Source: Streptomyces sp. DvalAA-43
GTDB taxonomy: Bacteria > Actinomycetota > Actinomycetes > Streptomycetales > Streptomycetaceae
Reading direction: 5' to 3'
DNA: 64,000 nucleotides
NCBI RefSeq assembly: GCF_900091725.1
Contig: NZ_FMBW01000095.1
Coordinates: 1-64,000, forward strand
Every line of letters begins with the position of its first letter. Position 1 is the first letter of the stretch. The notes below the pieces were generated by a model. It saw nothing but the letters and a program-made list of their open reading frames with translations, did no database searches and had not been told where the DNA came from. This document shows, piece by piece, positions 1-7,694 of this stretch. A program made the position numbers and the translations under genes.

Positions 1-1
1 G

Positions 2-306
2 ACCCGGGACCTGGTCCGCCTCGCGAAGTTACGGTGGCGCATCGAGCACGACTACCGCGAGCTGAAGACCACCCTCGGACTCGACCACTTCGAAGGCCGC
101 TCATTCACCGGCCGGCACCGCCACGTCACCCTCGTCACCGCCGCCCACCTGTTCCTGACCGAACAGCGGACCTGCCCAAAAGTCCCTGCCAGGGCCTGAC
201 CCTCTACCAGGCCCTGGACCTCCTCCAACATCTGCTGGCCACCTGGACCGGAACCTGCCCCACCTGCCGACAACCCACCCCATGGCAGCCCTACGACACC
301 ACCTAA
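2..306 (+). pseudogene. IS701-family transposase, C-terminal part, split by a -1 frame change
   Basis: The reading frame from base 2 gives the C-terminal end of an IS701-like DDE transposase (RWRIEHDYRELK, then GLDHFEGRSFTG, then HVTLVTAAHLFLTEQR) and stops at 197-199. The family tail (GLTLYQALDLLQHLLATWTG, then CPTCRQPTP) continues in the -1 frame to the TAA at 304-306. The two frames meet at CCCAAAA near 176-182, where the zero-frame reading C CCA AAA has the form of a -1 slippery heptamer. The 5' part lies outside the window, so the catalytic aspartates cannot be checked. Either this is a decayed copy with one indel or a programmed frameshift. Family assignment is from recognised sequence; the mechanism is inference. 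Confidence 0.7.
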
Positions 307-386
307 CAAAGCCCTACTAGGGACTGTCCGATGGGTCATGCAATGGCGTTCGTGCATGCGGAGTCGCCCCCCGGCAGCCTCAGGCC

Positions 387-421
387 GGTTCACGAGTTGG
401 TGCGTGATAACGGGTGGGGCG
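387..421 (+). repeat. Left terminal inverted repeat of the IS5-family element
   Basis: The core ACGAGTTGGTGCGTGATA is found again in reverse complement at the right end. Mismatches over 35 positions are at repeat positions 5, 24, 30 and 33. Confidence 0.75.
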
Positions 422-459
422 TCGTTGCTGGCAGGTGGGATGATTCGGGTGTGGCGATC

Positions 460-1374
460 ATGGTCAATCGGACGGTGCTGGCGCATCGGCTGTTCACGGG
501 GCCCTCCCGGCATCATCTTGCATGTCTGGTCGCGGAGTTGGCCGAGCCATGGCAGGCCGGGGTCGAGGGTCGTCGCCATGCTGCGCGAGGCGGGGCCCGT
601 AAGCGGGCCGCAGGAGCCGGCGCCCGCCATCAGCTGGTGTTCGTCGACCGGCTGGTGGCCACGCTGATCCATCTGCGGCACGACCTGCCGCATGCCGTTT
701 TGGCCCTGTTGTACGGGGTGGACCGTTCCACTGTCACCCGGGCGATCGGAGAGGTGCGCACGCTCCTGGCGGAGCGGGGGTGCGCGGTTCCCGACCGTCC
801 CGGCCTGCGGCTTCGGACGCTGACGGACGTGTTCGCCTACGCCCGGGTCGAAGGCGTCGAGCTGCGTATGGATGCCACGGAGGTCCAGGTCCGCCGGCCA
901 CCGGCCCACCGCGGCGGCCGGCGCGCGTTCGTCTCGGGCAAGAAGAAGCAGAACACGATGAAGGCCACCGTGATGGCCGACCGGCGGGGCCGCACATTAT
1001 GGACCGATGCCCTGCGACCTGGGCGTATGCACGATGCCACGGCCGCACGCAACGAAGGCATCGCCGTCTGCTTCCGGCACTTCCCCGACGTCGATGTCCT
1101 GTTGGACGACTGCTACCTGGGCCTGAGCCGCGACCACCGCGGGCAAGCGATCACACCGCCGAGAAAACCCCGGCCGGGAGCACTGCCCGGCAGAGTCGAA
1201 CAGTGGGAACGCGACCGCCACGGCCACTCGTCCGACCGCATCACCGTCGAACACGCCCTCGCTGATCACAAGCGCTGGAAGCAACTGACCCGCTGGACAC
1301 ATCGCCGCGACCGCCTGCCCGACACCTACCGAGCCATCGCCGGCCTCGTCTCCGACCGCACCAACAACATCTGA
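460..1374 (+). CDS. IS5-family DDE transposase
   Basis: This 304-residue protein catalyses movement of the surrounding element. A helix-turn-helix (LYGVDRSTVTRAIGEVRTLL) lies near residues 85-104. The likely DDE residues are D138 in MDATEVQVRR, D216 or D217 in VLLDDCYLG, and E264 in ITVEHALADHKRWK. The block RAFVSGKKKQNTMKATV is typical of the Streptomyces IS5/DDE_Tnp_4 group. I chose the ATG at 460 because relatives begin MVN(R)xxLAHRLFTG; the longer frame from 331 would start outside the left inverted repeat. No frameshift or missing catalytic residue is seen, so the enzyme appears intact. Confidence 0.88.
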   Translation: MVNRTVLAHRLFTGPSRHHLACLVAELAEPWQAGVEGRRHAARGGARKRAAGAGARHQLVFVDRLVATLIHLRHDLPHAVLALLYGVDRSTVTRAIGEVRTLLAERGCAVPDRPGLRLRTLTDVFAYARVEGVELRMDATEVQVRRPPAHRGGRRAFVSGKKKQNTMKATVMADRRGRTLWTDALRPGRMHDATAARNEGIAVCFRHFPDVDVLLDDCYLGLSRDHRGQAITPPRKPRPGALPGRVEQWERDRHGHSSDRITVEHALADHKRWKQLTRWTHRRDRLPDTYRAIAGLVSDRTNNI

Positions 1375-1398
1375 AGGCCGCCGTGAGCAAGACAAACA

Positions 1399-1433
1399 CA
1401 CCTCACCCGCTATCACGCACCAACTCGTCAACC
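1399..1433 (-). repeat. Right terminal inverted repeat of the IS5-family element
   Basis: The reverse complement matches the left end in 31 of 35 positions. It is followed directly by GCC, the possible target duplication. Confidence 0.75.
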
Positions 1434-1436
1434 GCC

Positions 1437-1544
1437 GCGCTCGCCGGAACCGGCTACGACTTTCGGCAGGTCCTGGACTATGGCGGCCACGGCCTCCACC
1501 AAAGTGGCCTCCTGCTCCCCGATGTCCTCCGCTGGCTACGGTGA
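1437..1544 (+). pseudogene. C-terminal remnant of an enterochelin-esterase-like alpha/beta hydrolase
   Basis: The frame from 1437 reads 35 codons to the TGA at 1542-1544 and contains GYDFRQVLDYGGHGLHQSG followed by LLLPDVLRWLR. This matches the end of Fes-like esterases, where the GGH histidine precedes a G..LPD.LRWLW tail. No start codon or N-terminal domain is present; the IS5-family element sits immediately upstream. I see no clear N-terminal half on the other side of the element at 307-386. It is therefore a remnant that cannot encode an active hydrolase. Confidence 0.6.
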
Positions 1545-2082
1545 TCCGACAAGGCTGAGTTCCGCCTGGAGTTGGTCAGCAACCTTGAGGGGCGGGGACA
1601 CTCGGCGTCACGTGCTCCTCGCCACCGCTGTCTCCCGGACGAGCTCGGAAATTCAGCCGGTGCAGGTCCAGGACCAGATCGCGAGGCCGGTGGTGACCGG
1701 GCAGGCCAAGGCGGCGGTGAAGAGCGGGCGATCGTCCGCGGTCCAAGCAGCATCGCACTCCCTCCAACTCGCCGTCCCACAACGCGCCTACCAGAAGTTG
1801 CTCGCGAAACGCGCAGCGTGTGGCCCCAGGCATTGGTGCCGACCACGAGCACGGCTGGGCGATGTATCTGGACGGCAATCACCTGATCGGTCTGCCCTAC
1901 ACCGTGCGCCGCCCGATGTCAGTCCCGTACTCGCACTGGCGCCCGGGGCCTGATCTGCTCAACTCGCCGAAGCTGCGGTTTTACCCGGTCAGGCACGCAC
2001 AGATGGTGGGCCACGCCCTTGCCGCAGGTTGCGAGGTCGATTCCGGCAGCGGAGGCGAGCTCTGATCAGAGTCGTTCGCGCG
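1545..2082. other. Largely non-coding stretch with one uncertain ORF
   Basis: No recognised gene lies here. A plus-strand frame at 1820-2065 (81 codons) contains HGWAMYLDGNHLIGLPYTVR, which has plausible composition but which I do not recognise. It could be a decayed piece of a larger gene. The rest shows no convincing coding pattern. Confidence 0.35.
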
Positions 2083-2643
2083 TCATTCCACGTCGAACCA
2101 GGGCTTGTTGGCAGCCCAGTGCTTCACCCAACCTGCGAATCCGGGTTCAGCCGTGGTGGACCCGAATCCGGCTCCGAATGGAGTCGCCCCTTCGCCGGCG
2201 ATGAACCATATGTGTCCGCGATGTGGACCAGTGACGACGAGGTGCCAGTACATACCGCAGCCGTCTGTCCCGAGCACGATTGTCCCGTGATTGAACATCT
2301 GGTCCAGAATCGGCTCGATCTCCTCCTCCGGCCTTGAGTCTTCGTCCCACAGCCAACTCGAGGTGAGCGGGAAAGGCCGACTCAGATCGCGTTCCCCCCG
2401 GCCGTCACCCCAGTCATCAGGCATCTCTGCCAGCCCCACCAACCCATAGTCCGGCGGACCGGTGTGCGATCCGTTGGTGACCTCGGCGACGAAGGTCCGG
2501 TAGGGCTCTGGCAGGACTATGCCGTGCTCTGCCTCGAAGGCTTGCACTGCTTCCCAGCCCAGCGCGGACTCACCGCCGTCGTCGACGTCGAAGGCCGCAC
2601 GAATCGCAGCGAGGTCGTGAGGATCTGCATGCTCGGTGTTCAT
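2083..2643 (-). CDS. SMI1/KNR4 (SUKH) family protein
   Basis: This acidic protein of about 186 residues has the SUKH-1 pattern: LGWEAVQAFEAEHGIVLPEPYR near the start, then FVAEVTNGSH, a PFPLTSSWLW segment and a C-terminal GTIVLGTDGCGMYWHLVVTG. Such proteins often act as immunity proteins in contact-dependent or polymorphic toxin systems, or as cytosolic scaffolds. No toxin gene is adjacent, so an orphan immunity role is possible but unproven. The frame is open upstream to 2784, but the extra 47 residues do not look like the family, so I start at the ATG at 2641-2643. The ATG at 2652 is an alternative. Confidence 0.7.
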   Translation of the reverse strand: MNTEHADPHDLAAIRAAFDVDDGGESALGWEAVQAFEAEHGIVLPEPYRTFVAEVTNGSHTGPPDYGLVGLAEMPDDWGDGRGERDLSRPFPLTSSWLWDEDSRPEEEIEPILDQMFNHGTIVLGTDGCGMYWHLVVTGPHRGHIWFIAGEGATPFGAGFGSTTAEPGFAGWVKHWAANKPWFDVE

Positions 2644-2784
2644 GCAACCCATTGATACCAGCCAGCAGTGACAGCGACTCTGGTGCATGGCCCTGGGCTG
2701 ACTACTGCCGCTCCCCTCTGGGTCCTGAACGGCCTCGACGTTACGAACTGAGTCTGCTTCGAAGCGGTCGAGGTACTCGGACAT

Positions 2785-3260
2785 GGGCCCGTCCCTTCCT
2801 CATGGCCCGTGCCCGGGACTGTGGAAGTGGAAGTGGGAGTGGAAGAAGACCATGCCGCTCGGATACGGGGGGCTGCCTGCGAGCTCGCACCTGCCTGCAC
2901 AAGAAGCGCACGTCGCACGGCCGGGTTGGGGTCTCGGCACCGCTCAGGTGGTGCGACTGGTCGATGATTCGGCAATGCGACGGCGGTCTCACCCCGTGAC
3001 CGGAACCCGCTTGGGGGTGCTTCGGACGATCGAGGCCCTTCGAGAATCGTCAGGCCAGGAAGGGCGGCCGAACCGCCTCCTGGACGGGCTTTCGGCCTCG
3101 GCAGCGTGAACCGACCAAACGGTGGTGACCGGGGCAGCCCGAGTAGACCATCGGGATGCCCACCATGCGGGTGGGCATATTGCCCTCGTTGCTTCAGTTC
3201 ATCTGGACCGGGGCCTGCCCGACAGATGTTGCCGGACAGACCCTCGGTCGCGAGGAGGGC
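2785..3260. other. Intergenic region with short tandem repeat and one strong hairpin
   Basis: No gene is supported. At 2821-2844 there are four near-perfect GTGGAA units. At 3156-3178 a perfect 9-bp inverted repeat (ATGCCCACC, 5-nt loop, GGTGGGCAT) could be a factor-independent stop or a protein site. It lies about 100 bp beyond the end of the DUF1062 gene. Confidence 0.5.
2821..2844 (+). repeat. (GTGGAA)4 microsatellite-like repeat
   Basis: Four consecutive hexamers GTGGAA, GTGGAA, GTGGGA, GTGGAA are visible. It is non-coding as far as I can tell. Confidence 0.7.
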
Positions 3261-3809
3261 TCAGCGCTTGAGTGTGAAGGTGAAGTCTCCGGAGAGCTTG
3301 CTGGTCAGCCGGACTGCCGAGACGAGCTTCCCCTCCGTGATCAGTCGCTCGGCCTCGGCCCTCGAAAGACCGCAACCTTCAGCGATCAGTCGCACCGGCC
3401 GGACAGGGATCCGCGCCGCGAAGCGGACCGAGACGTCGACCACCTCGCGGTCCAAGTGATCCGATCCGCCGGTGTCCAGGCGCCACGCGTTGTCCCAGTC
3501 GAGCGCGATGCGATTGCGGCGCCGTACGACCGGATCCTGGAGCAGTTCGGCTATCAGGCCGGTGTCGTTGTCATGCAGCCGGTCCAGCAGTCCAGGTCGT
3601 ACGGAGCGTACGTTCATCCGCTCCAGGACCGTGAGCTTGGCAGTTTCCCCGCATGCGGTACAGAGCACGAGGAGCCAGGCATCGATGAGCTTGTGGTTTG
3701 CGTTGACACGAAATCTGCCGCTTGCCCGAAAGCGATCGGACGCGCATATGTGGCAACGACGGATCACGAGCGGCAGGCAGGTGGGAGCGACCACCCAGTT
3801 ATTGAGCAC
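3261..3809 (-). CDS. DUF1062 domain-containing protein
   Basis: This 182-residue protein matches DUF1062: an N-terminal WVVAPTCLPLVIRRCHIC segment, then FRVNANHKLIDAWLLVLCTAC, a TAKLTVLERMNVRSV block and DNDTGLIAELLQDP. Cys residues in RRCHIC and LCTACGE form two CxxC pairs, which suggests a zinc ribbon. The C-terminal part (GLSRAEAERLITEGKLVS) resembles an S4-like RNA-binding helix pair. Function is unknown for the family. I use the GTG at 3807-3809; the ribosome-binding site there is weak, so a slightly different start is possible. It is a stand-alone gene. Confidence 0.8.
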   Translation of the reverse strand: MLNNWVVAPTCLPLVIRRCHICASDRFRASGRFRVNANHKLIDAWLLVLCTACGETAKLTVLERMNVRSVRPGLLDRLHDNDTGLIAELLQDPVVRRRNRIALDWDNAWRLDTGGSDHLDREVVDVSVRFAARIPVRPVRLIAEGCGLSRAEAERLITEGKLVSAVRLTSKLSGDFTFTLKR

Positions 3810-4019
3810 AGAAGTACACCGGTTTCAGTGAGCAGTCCGCAGCAAAAAGGAGCACGGCGCAGATGCGCGACGCGCGACGATTCAGCGCTTGGGAGGTCTC
3901 ACAGGGTGTACAACGGCGTGTCCTTGTTCAGACGACTTGGTTCGGCAGCACGGTAACGGCCCACAGCGCGCTGCTCCACTGGTTTTCCAGCACCTCACCG
4001 CCAGGTTCTGTCCGGCGAA

Positions 4020-4127
4020 TCATGGACGGAGCCGAGGCCGGATCGCGGTGCTGGTGACGGTAGCGGTGCCGAGGAAAACGTAAGCCCGTTGGTCGTGCCT
4101 CGTGGCCACGGCCCGGAAGTGATTGAG
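4020..4127 (-). pseudogene. Transposase C-terminal remnant (IS5/IS4-like)
   Basis: The minus-strand frame ending at the TGA at 4020-4022 reads LRLNHFRAVATRHDQRAYVF followed by LGTATVTSTAIRLRP. This is the standard end of actinobacterial IS5-like transposases (NRLKHFRAVATRYDKRAYVF). Upstream the frame loses similarity, so only the last 35 or so residues survive. Confidence 0.7.
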
Positions 4128-4216
4128 CCTCAGGAATCCACCAAGACAACAGTCCGAGTGGCTGTCGCGGTTGGTGCGTGAGTGGGGTGGTGACGCCGCG
4201 AGTTGGTCGGCCCCCG

Positions 4217-4312
4217 CGCCATTCGCTGGCGAAGTGGGTGCTGCTGATCACTATTCGTCGGCACCCGAACCTCACCACGCGGCAGCTCACACCTCTGTTC
4301 GGCGTCTCGTAA
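4217..4312 (+). pseudogene. Transposase helix-turn-helix remnant
   Basis: The frame 4217-4312 reads RHSLAKWVLLITIRRHPNL followed by TTRQLTPLFGVS and a stop. This matches the N-terminal DNA-binding part of IS5-like transposases (RRHPNLTTRQLAALFGVS). It lies on the opposite strand to the C-terminal remnant at 4020-4127, so two different elements or a rearranged one left these scraps. Confidence 0.55.
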
Positions 4313-4405
4313 GCCGTCGTGTGCCAGGGCACCCGGCAATGGGCCCTCAGTTCGCCGTCCGCTCCCGGCTGTGGTGTGTGCGGAATGCTCGTGTGCGTCG
4401 CTGTC

Positions 4406-5074
4406 TCAGAAAGGCTCGACCAGGCGATAGCCGATCCTGCGGACGGCCTGGATCAGGTCCGGGGGTCCGAGCCGACGGCGGAGAGTGCCGATCAACGCGT
4501 CGACCGCGTGCGATGTCGGCTGGTCCCGTTCGGCAGCACAGGCCCTGGCCAGGTTGTCCCGGGTGACCAGTGCGCCGCCGGCCAGGATCAATGCCCGAAG
4601 GACCGCAGCCTCCATGACGGTCAAAGACAGCGGTACCCCGGCGCGGGTGAACGCGTCGTTGCTTCGGCACCATTCCAACTCGCCCACGCATAGCCGGGGC
4701 GCCTGGGCGAGAGTCACAGGGAGACGGCAGAGGTTGCGCATCCGACTGGCCAGTTCGGCGGTACTGAAAGGCTTGACCAGGTAGTCGTCCGCGCCCTGCT
4801 CGATGAGAGCTGCTCGTTCGGCGTGCGAATCGAGTGCGGTGAGCATCATGACCGGGCGAGTCCAGCCTGCCCTGCGATGGGCGGCAACCAGGCGAAGGGC
4901 GTCTCCGTCGGGCTGGGCTCGATCGGCAACAAGGCCATGGCACTCAGTAGTGCCCAACTTGAGCTCGGCGTCGGCGAGATCGGCAGCCACGTCGACGGCA
5001 AAGCCAGTGCTTCGTAGACACTCGGCAATCGCTGCCGCCAGCTCCGGGTCGTGCTGCACGACAAGTATCCGCAT
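4406..5074 (-). CDS. OmpR/PhoB-type response regulator, orphan, with altered acidic pocket
   Basis: This 222-residue protein has an N-terminal receiver domain (about 1-115) and a C-terminal winged helix (about 130-222, ending LRRRLGPPDLIQAVRRIGYR). D51 in VADRAQPDG is the aligned phospho-acceptor and K101 in DYLVKPF is the conserved lysine. The acidic pair that binds magnesium in this family (ED in PhoB) is Q7-H8 here (ILVVQHDPEL), so normal phosphorylation is doubtful. No histidine kinase gene is adjacent. It is probably a DNA-binding regulator acting without a partner kinase or using another signal. The ATG at 5072-5074 fits the usual MRILVV start; the frame is open further upstream without similarity. 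Confidence 0.85.
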   Translation of the reverse strand: MRILVVQHDPELAAAIAECLRSTGFAVDVAADLADAELKLGTTECHGLVADRAQPDGDALRLVAAHRRAGWTRPVMMLTALDSHAERAALIEQGADDYLVKPFSTAELASRMRNLCRLPVTLAQAPRLCVGELEWCRSNDAFTRAGVPLSLTVMEAAVLRALILAGGALVTRDNLARACAAERDQPTSHAVDALIGTLRRRLGPPDLIQAVRRIGYRLVEPF

Positions 5075-5254
5075 GCTGTCCGATTTTAGGCGACGAGTGC
5101 CACAGCCGAAGGCCCTGAGGTGAGCGGACCAGACCGAGGCGAGGACAGCCTTGCCCACTCGGGAGTCCGCAGAGCATCGGCTGACAGGCCCCCTCACTCA
5201 CCTTGCGCAGCGCTCCATCCGCCATGCCTCGCCGAAGGAAGTCCTGGCAACTGG

Positions 5255-5497
5255 TCACGGAACGGCCGACTCCAGGCGCTCTCCCGGCACCTCCACCCTG
5301 GGCTGATGGCCGTCGGGCCGCAGGGCGAATACCAATAAGGCCGCTCCGATAGGTGCGATCACCATCGTCCACACCGCGGTGCCGTGCATCGCGTGGATGA
5401 ATGCGTCGTCGGCAAGGAGATGCTCCGCGGACTGGAACAGGAGGGGCTGATCGAACAGTTCGGGAATCCGGTCGATCGGCGCAGCCACCAGATCCAC
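5255..5497 (-). pseudogene. Possible C-terminal remnant of a DHA2-type MFS exporter
   Basis: The 80-codon frame contains ADDAFIHAMHGTAVWTMVIA followed by PIGAALLVFALRP. This resembles the last periplasmic loop plus final membrane helix of EmrB/QacA-type exporters (AFxxGxxxAxxV...GAxLAxxxLRP). The rest of a transporter (about 400 residues) is missing upstream. It could alternatively be a small single-helix membrane protein. The similarity is short, so I am unsure. Confidence 0.4.
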
Positions 5498-5794
5498 GTC
5501 ACCGAGTCGGAGGTAAAGCGCCCTTGATCACTTCACCCCGGCTAGTTTCTCCACGCCGGCCACCCGGACAGACCTTCGCCCGCCGCGCCCCAGATGTCGA
5601 GACGGTCGGCCAGGGCGCCGCGGCAGTTCCTCCTCGCGGACGAACTGCTGGGCGAGCACGTCGGGGTCGGCCATGGGCGACGGTGGCGACGACCAGACGG
5701 AGGGAAGGGCAGCGGCCATGAGCGGCGACATATCGGCTGCCGCCCACGCTCCCCGGGACCGTCAGGCTCGTGGTCGCCCTGAAGCCGCGCCGAA

Positions 5795-6130
5795 TTCCTC
5801 CTGGACCTGCTTGCCACCGCCCGGACCCGCCTGGACCGGGAGCAGGTCCGCGATCTGCTGTACCGGTTCTACCGCCGATGCGCCGATGCGCCGATGCGCC
5901 GACCTTCCCGAACTGCAGCGCCTGGCCGCAACCGTCGAGACATGATGGCCAGAGATCCTTGCGTTCCTGCACACCGGGATCACCAACGCCGGCTCCGAAG
6001 GCACCAACCGGGTCATCAAGACCATCGCCCGCGACGCCTACGGCTTTCGCAACCCCGGCAACCAGCGCATACGCACCCGCTGCGCACCACCCGTCGAGCC
6101 CGTGGACACCTCGATGCCCGCTAATTTCGT
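5795..6130 (+). pseudogene. ISL3-family transposase C-terminal remnant, broken by an 8-bp tandem expansion
   Basis: The frame from 5795 reads FLLDLLATARTRLDREQVRD then LLYRFYRRCADAP. After the repeat at 5873-5896, similarity resumes in another frame: DLPELQRLAATVET, a stop, then WPEILAFLHTGITNAGSEGT and NRVIKTIARDAYGFRNPGN. This is the end of IS204/IS1001/IS1096/IS1165 (ISL3) transposases. Extra copies of an 8-bp unit shift the frame and a TGA replaces a conserved tryptophan codon (ET-W-WPEI in relatives), so the gene is dead. Confidence 0.75.
5873..5896 (+). repeat. Three tandem copies of CGCCGATG
   Basis: CGCCGATG occurs at 5873-5880, 5881-5888 and 5889-5896, followed by a partial copy. 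Because the unit is not a multiple of three, the array changes the reading frame of the surrounding transposase. Confidence 0.9.
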
Positions 6131-6217
6131 TGAGCCCGCACCCTGCAATCGTGTTGGCTAGCGGCACCGAACCGTCAGTACCGCAGGTGTCTGCTTGGCT
6201 GTAGCAGGGAGTTAGAC

Positions 6218-7009
6218 GTGCAGGACATTGTTGTCGACCCCGTTGCCCACAATCGGGCAGCCTGGGACAAGTATGTTCAAGAGGGCAACGAGTGGTCGAG
6301 GCCGGTGAGTGCTGAGGATGTCGAGCGCGCCCGCATGGGCGACTGGTCGATTGTTCTCATCGGGCGTGAGCCAGTCGACCGCTCCTGGCTGCCGACGGAC
6401 CTGACCGGCAAGAACGTGTTGTGCCTGGCCTCCGGCGGTGGCCAGCAGGGTCCAATCCTCGCCGCCGCAGGGGCGCGGGTCACCGTATTCGACAACTCCC
6501 CCCGCCAGCTCGGCCAGGACCAGATGGTGGCGGCGCGCGACGGACTCGAGCTGCGCACCGTCCTAGGCGACATGCGCGACCTCAGCGCCTTCGGCGACGC
6601 AACATTCGACGTCGTATTCCATCCGGTCTCTAACCTATTCGTACCAGACCTGGCACCGGTGTGGCGTGAGTGCTTCCGCATCCTGCGACCGGGCGGAACT
6701 CTGCTCGTGGGCTTCCTCAACCCTGATGTGTACTTGTTCGACCACGAGGCGCTCGACGAGCGCGGCGAGCTGATCGTCGTGCACAAGCTGCCCTACAGCG
6801 ATGTCACGCAGTACTCCGCCGAGGAACGCGCCACGAAGTTCGGCGCGGATGCCCCTCTTGAATACAGCCACACCCTCACCGACCAGATCGGCGGGCAACT
6901 CGCCGCGGGGTTCGTCCTCACCGGCCTCGCGGAAGCGCCGCACCAATCCAACGCATCCGCTCAATACATGTCGCACTATTTTGCGACGCTGGCGGTCAAG
7001 CCGGGCTGA
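6218..7009 (+). CDS. Class I SAM-dependent methyltransferase
   Basis: This 263-residue protein has a Rossmann methyltransferase core. Motif I is NVLCLASGGGQQGPILAAAG (about 68-87), followed by VTVFDNSP and the acidic stretch GDMRDLSAFGDATFDVVFHP (motifs II-III); LRPGGTLLVGFLNP is the usual post-motif strand. The substrate cannot be deduced; the type is common as a small-molecule methyltransferase in actinomycetes. The GTG at 6218 is preceded by CAGGGAG at a reasonable distance. No partner gene is linked: transposase debris lies upstream and a decayed acetyltransferase downstream. Confidence 0.85.
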   Translation: MQDIVVDPVAHNRAAWDKYVQEGNEWSRPVSAEDVERARMGDWSIVLIGREPVDRSWLPTDLTGKNVLCLASGGGQQGPILAAAGARVTVFDNSPRQLGQDQMVAARDGLELRTVLGDMRDLSAFGDATFDVVFHPVSNLFVPDLAPVWRECFRILRPGGTLLVGFLNPDVYLFDHEALDERGELIVVHKLPYSDVTQYSAEERATKFGADAPLEYSHTLTDQIGGQLAAGFVLTGLAEAPHQSNASAQYMSHYFATLAVKPG

Positions 7010-7141
7010 CCCAGCCGTGGGGCCGGCCGAGACGGCCGTGTATCCGAATGGCCAAGTGGAGCGCTGTGCCAGCCCGACCCCACTGACTTCGCTGAGCCCA
7101 TATGCCGCGTCCCCGGAGTGCGGGACTTGGTCCAGCCGTAT

Positions 7142-7297
7142 TCACGGTTCGTACCTGCGGTTTCCCGCGGGCTGGGGCAGCGGGTGCCATCGTTGAGCGA
7201 GGGAGTCCGAGCAGCTTGCGTGTGTGTCCGGGATGTCACTGGTGTCGAACGCGCGGAGGACCAGTCGCGTGCTGTGCAAAACCGTCCCGGGGAACAT
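7142..7297 (-). pseudogene. GNAT acetyltransferase, N-terminal remnant
   Basis: From the ATG at 7297 the frame reads MFPGTVLHSTRLVLRAFDTS then DIPDTHASCSDSLAQRW, the standard opening of Rim-type GNAT proteins (TxRLxLRPF...D...V...C.DP..QRW). It stops at 7142, long before the acetyl-CoA-binding motif, and the following sequence shows no convincing continuation in any frame. Confidence 0.5.
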
Positions 7298-7694
7298 ATC
7301 CGGCTCCGTTCGCAACCGACCGATTGGTCCGAGAGAGGGTAGCGAGAGCCGCCGGTCCGAAGATCGGCGACCTGTAGCCAACTTACTTCCGCCGCATACG
7401 CCACCAAGCGCCCCGAGTAGGAGCCCACCGTAAGGCTCGCCAGGGAGATCTTCCCCCTCCGGCGTCGTCGCTCTCGTCGTCAATGAAACGCAAGCGTCTC
7501 AACTGTGGCATCGAACTCTCCATGTTCACTGAGTGGTTGAAGGAGAGGAACGACGAATCTCCAAGCGTTGAAGGATGAACTCGCCTCCTTCGCAAGTGAA
7601 TACGAGCGGAGCAACAACACTCGGGTGCCAGACACCAGAGCATGAGTCGGCCCCGGGGTACCGCCGAGGTCGTCGGCTCACTGATCGGCTTCGC
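7298..7694. other. Intergenic region without a supported gene
   Basis: A frame ending at the TGA near 7644 reads LKDELASFASEYERSNNTRV then PDTRA; it looks protein-like but is too short to assign and may be the tail of a lost gene. Nothing else convincing is seen. Confidence 0.4.

Larger units (their letters stand above)
387..1433 (+). mobile_element. Complete IS5-family insertion sequence, about 1047 bp
   Basis: Imperfect terminal inverted repeats of 35 bp (31 matches) lie at 387-421 and 1399-1433. They enclose one transposase gene whose start is 39 bp inside the left repeat and whose stop is 24 bp before the right repeat. A 3-bp direct repeat GCC flanks the element (384-386 and 1434-1436), consistent with a target duplication, although three bases are weak evidence. 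On the right, the element abuts the C-terminal codons of an esterase gene, so the insertion or an associated deletion broke that gene. The intact transposase and well-matched ends suggest a recent and possibly still mobile copy. Confidence 0.75.

Noticed and set aside
5499..6167. 222-codon minus-strand frame
   Set aside because: It is antisense to recognisable ISL3 transposase sequence and has low-complexity Gly/Arg composition.
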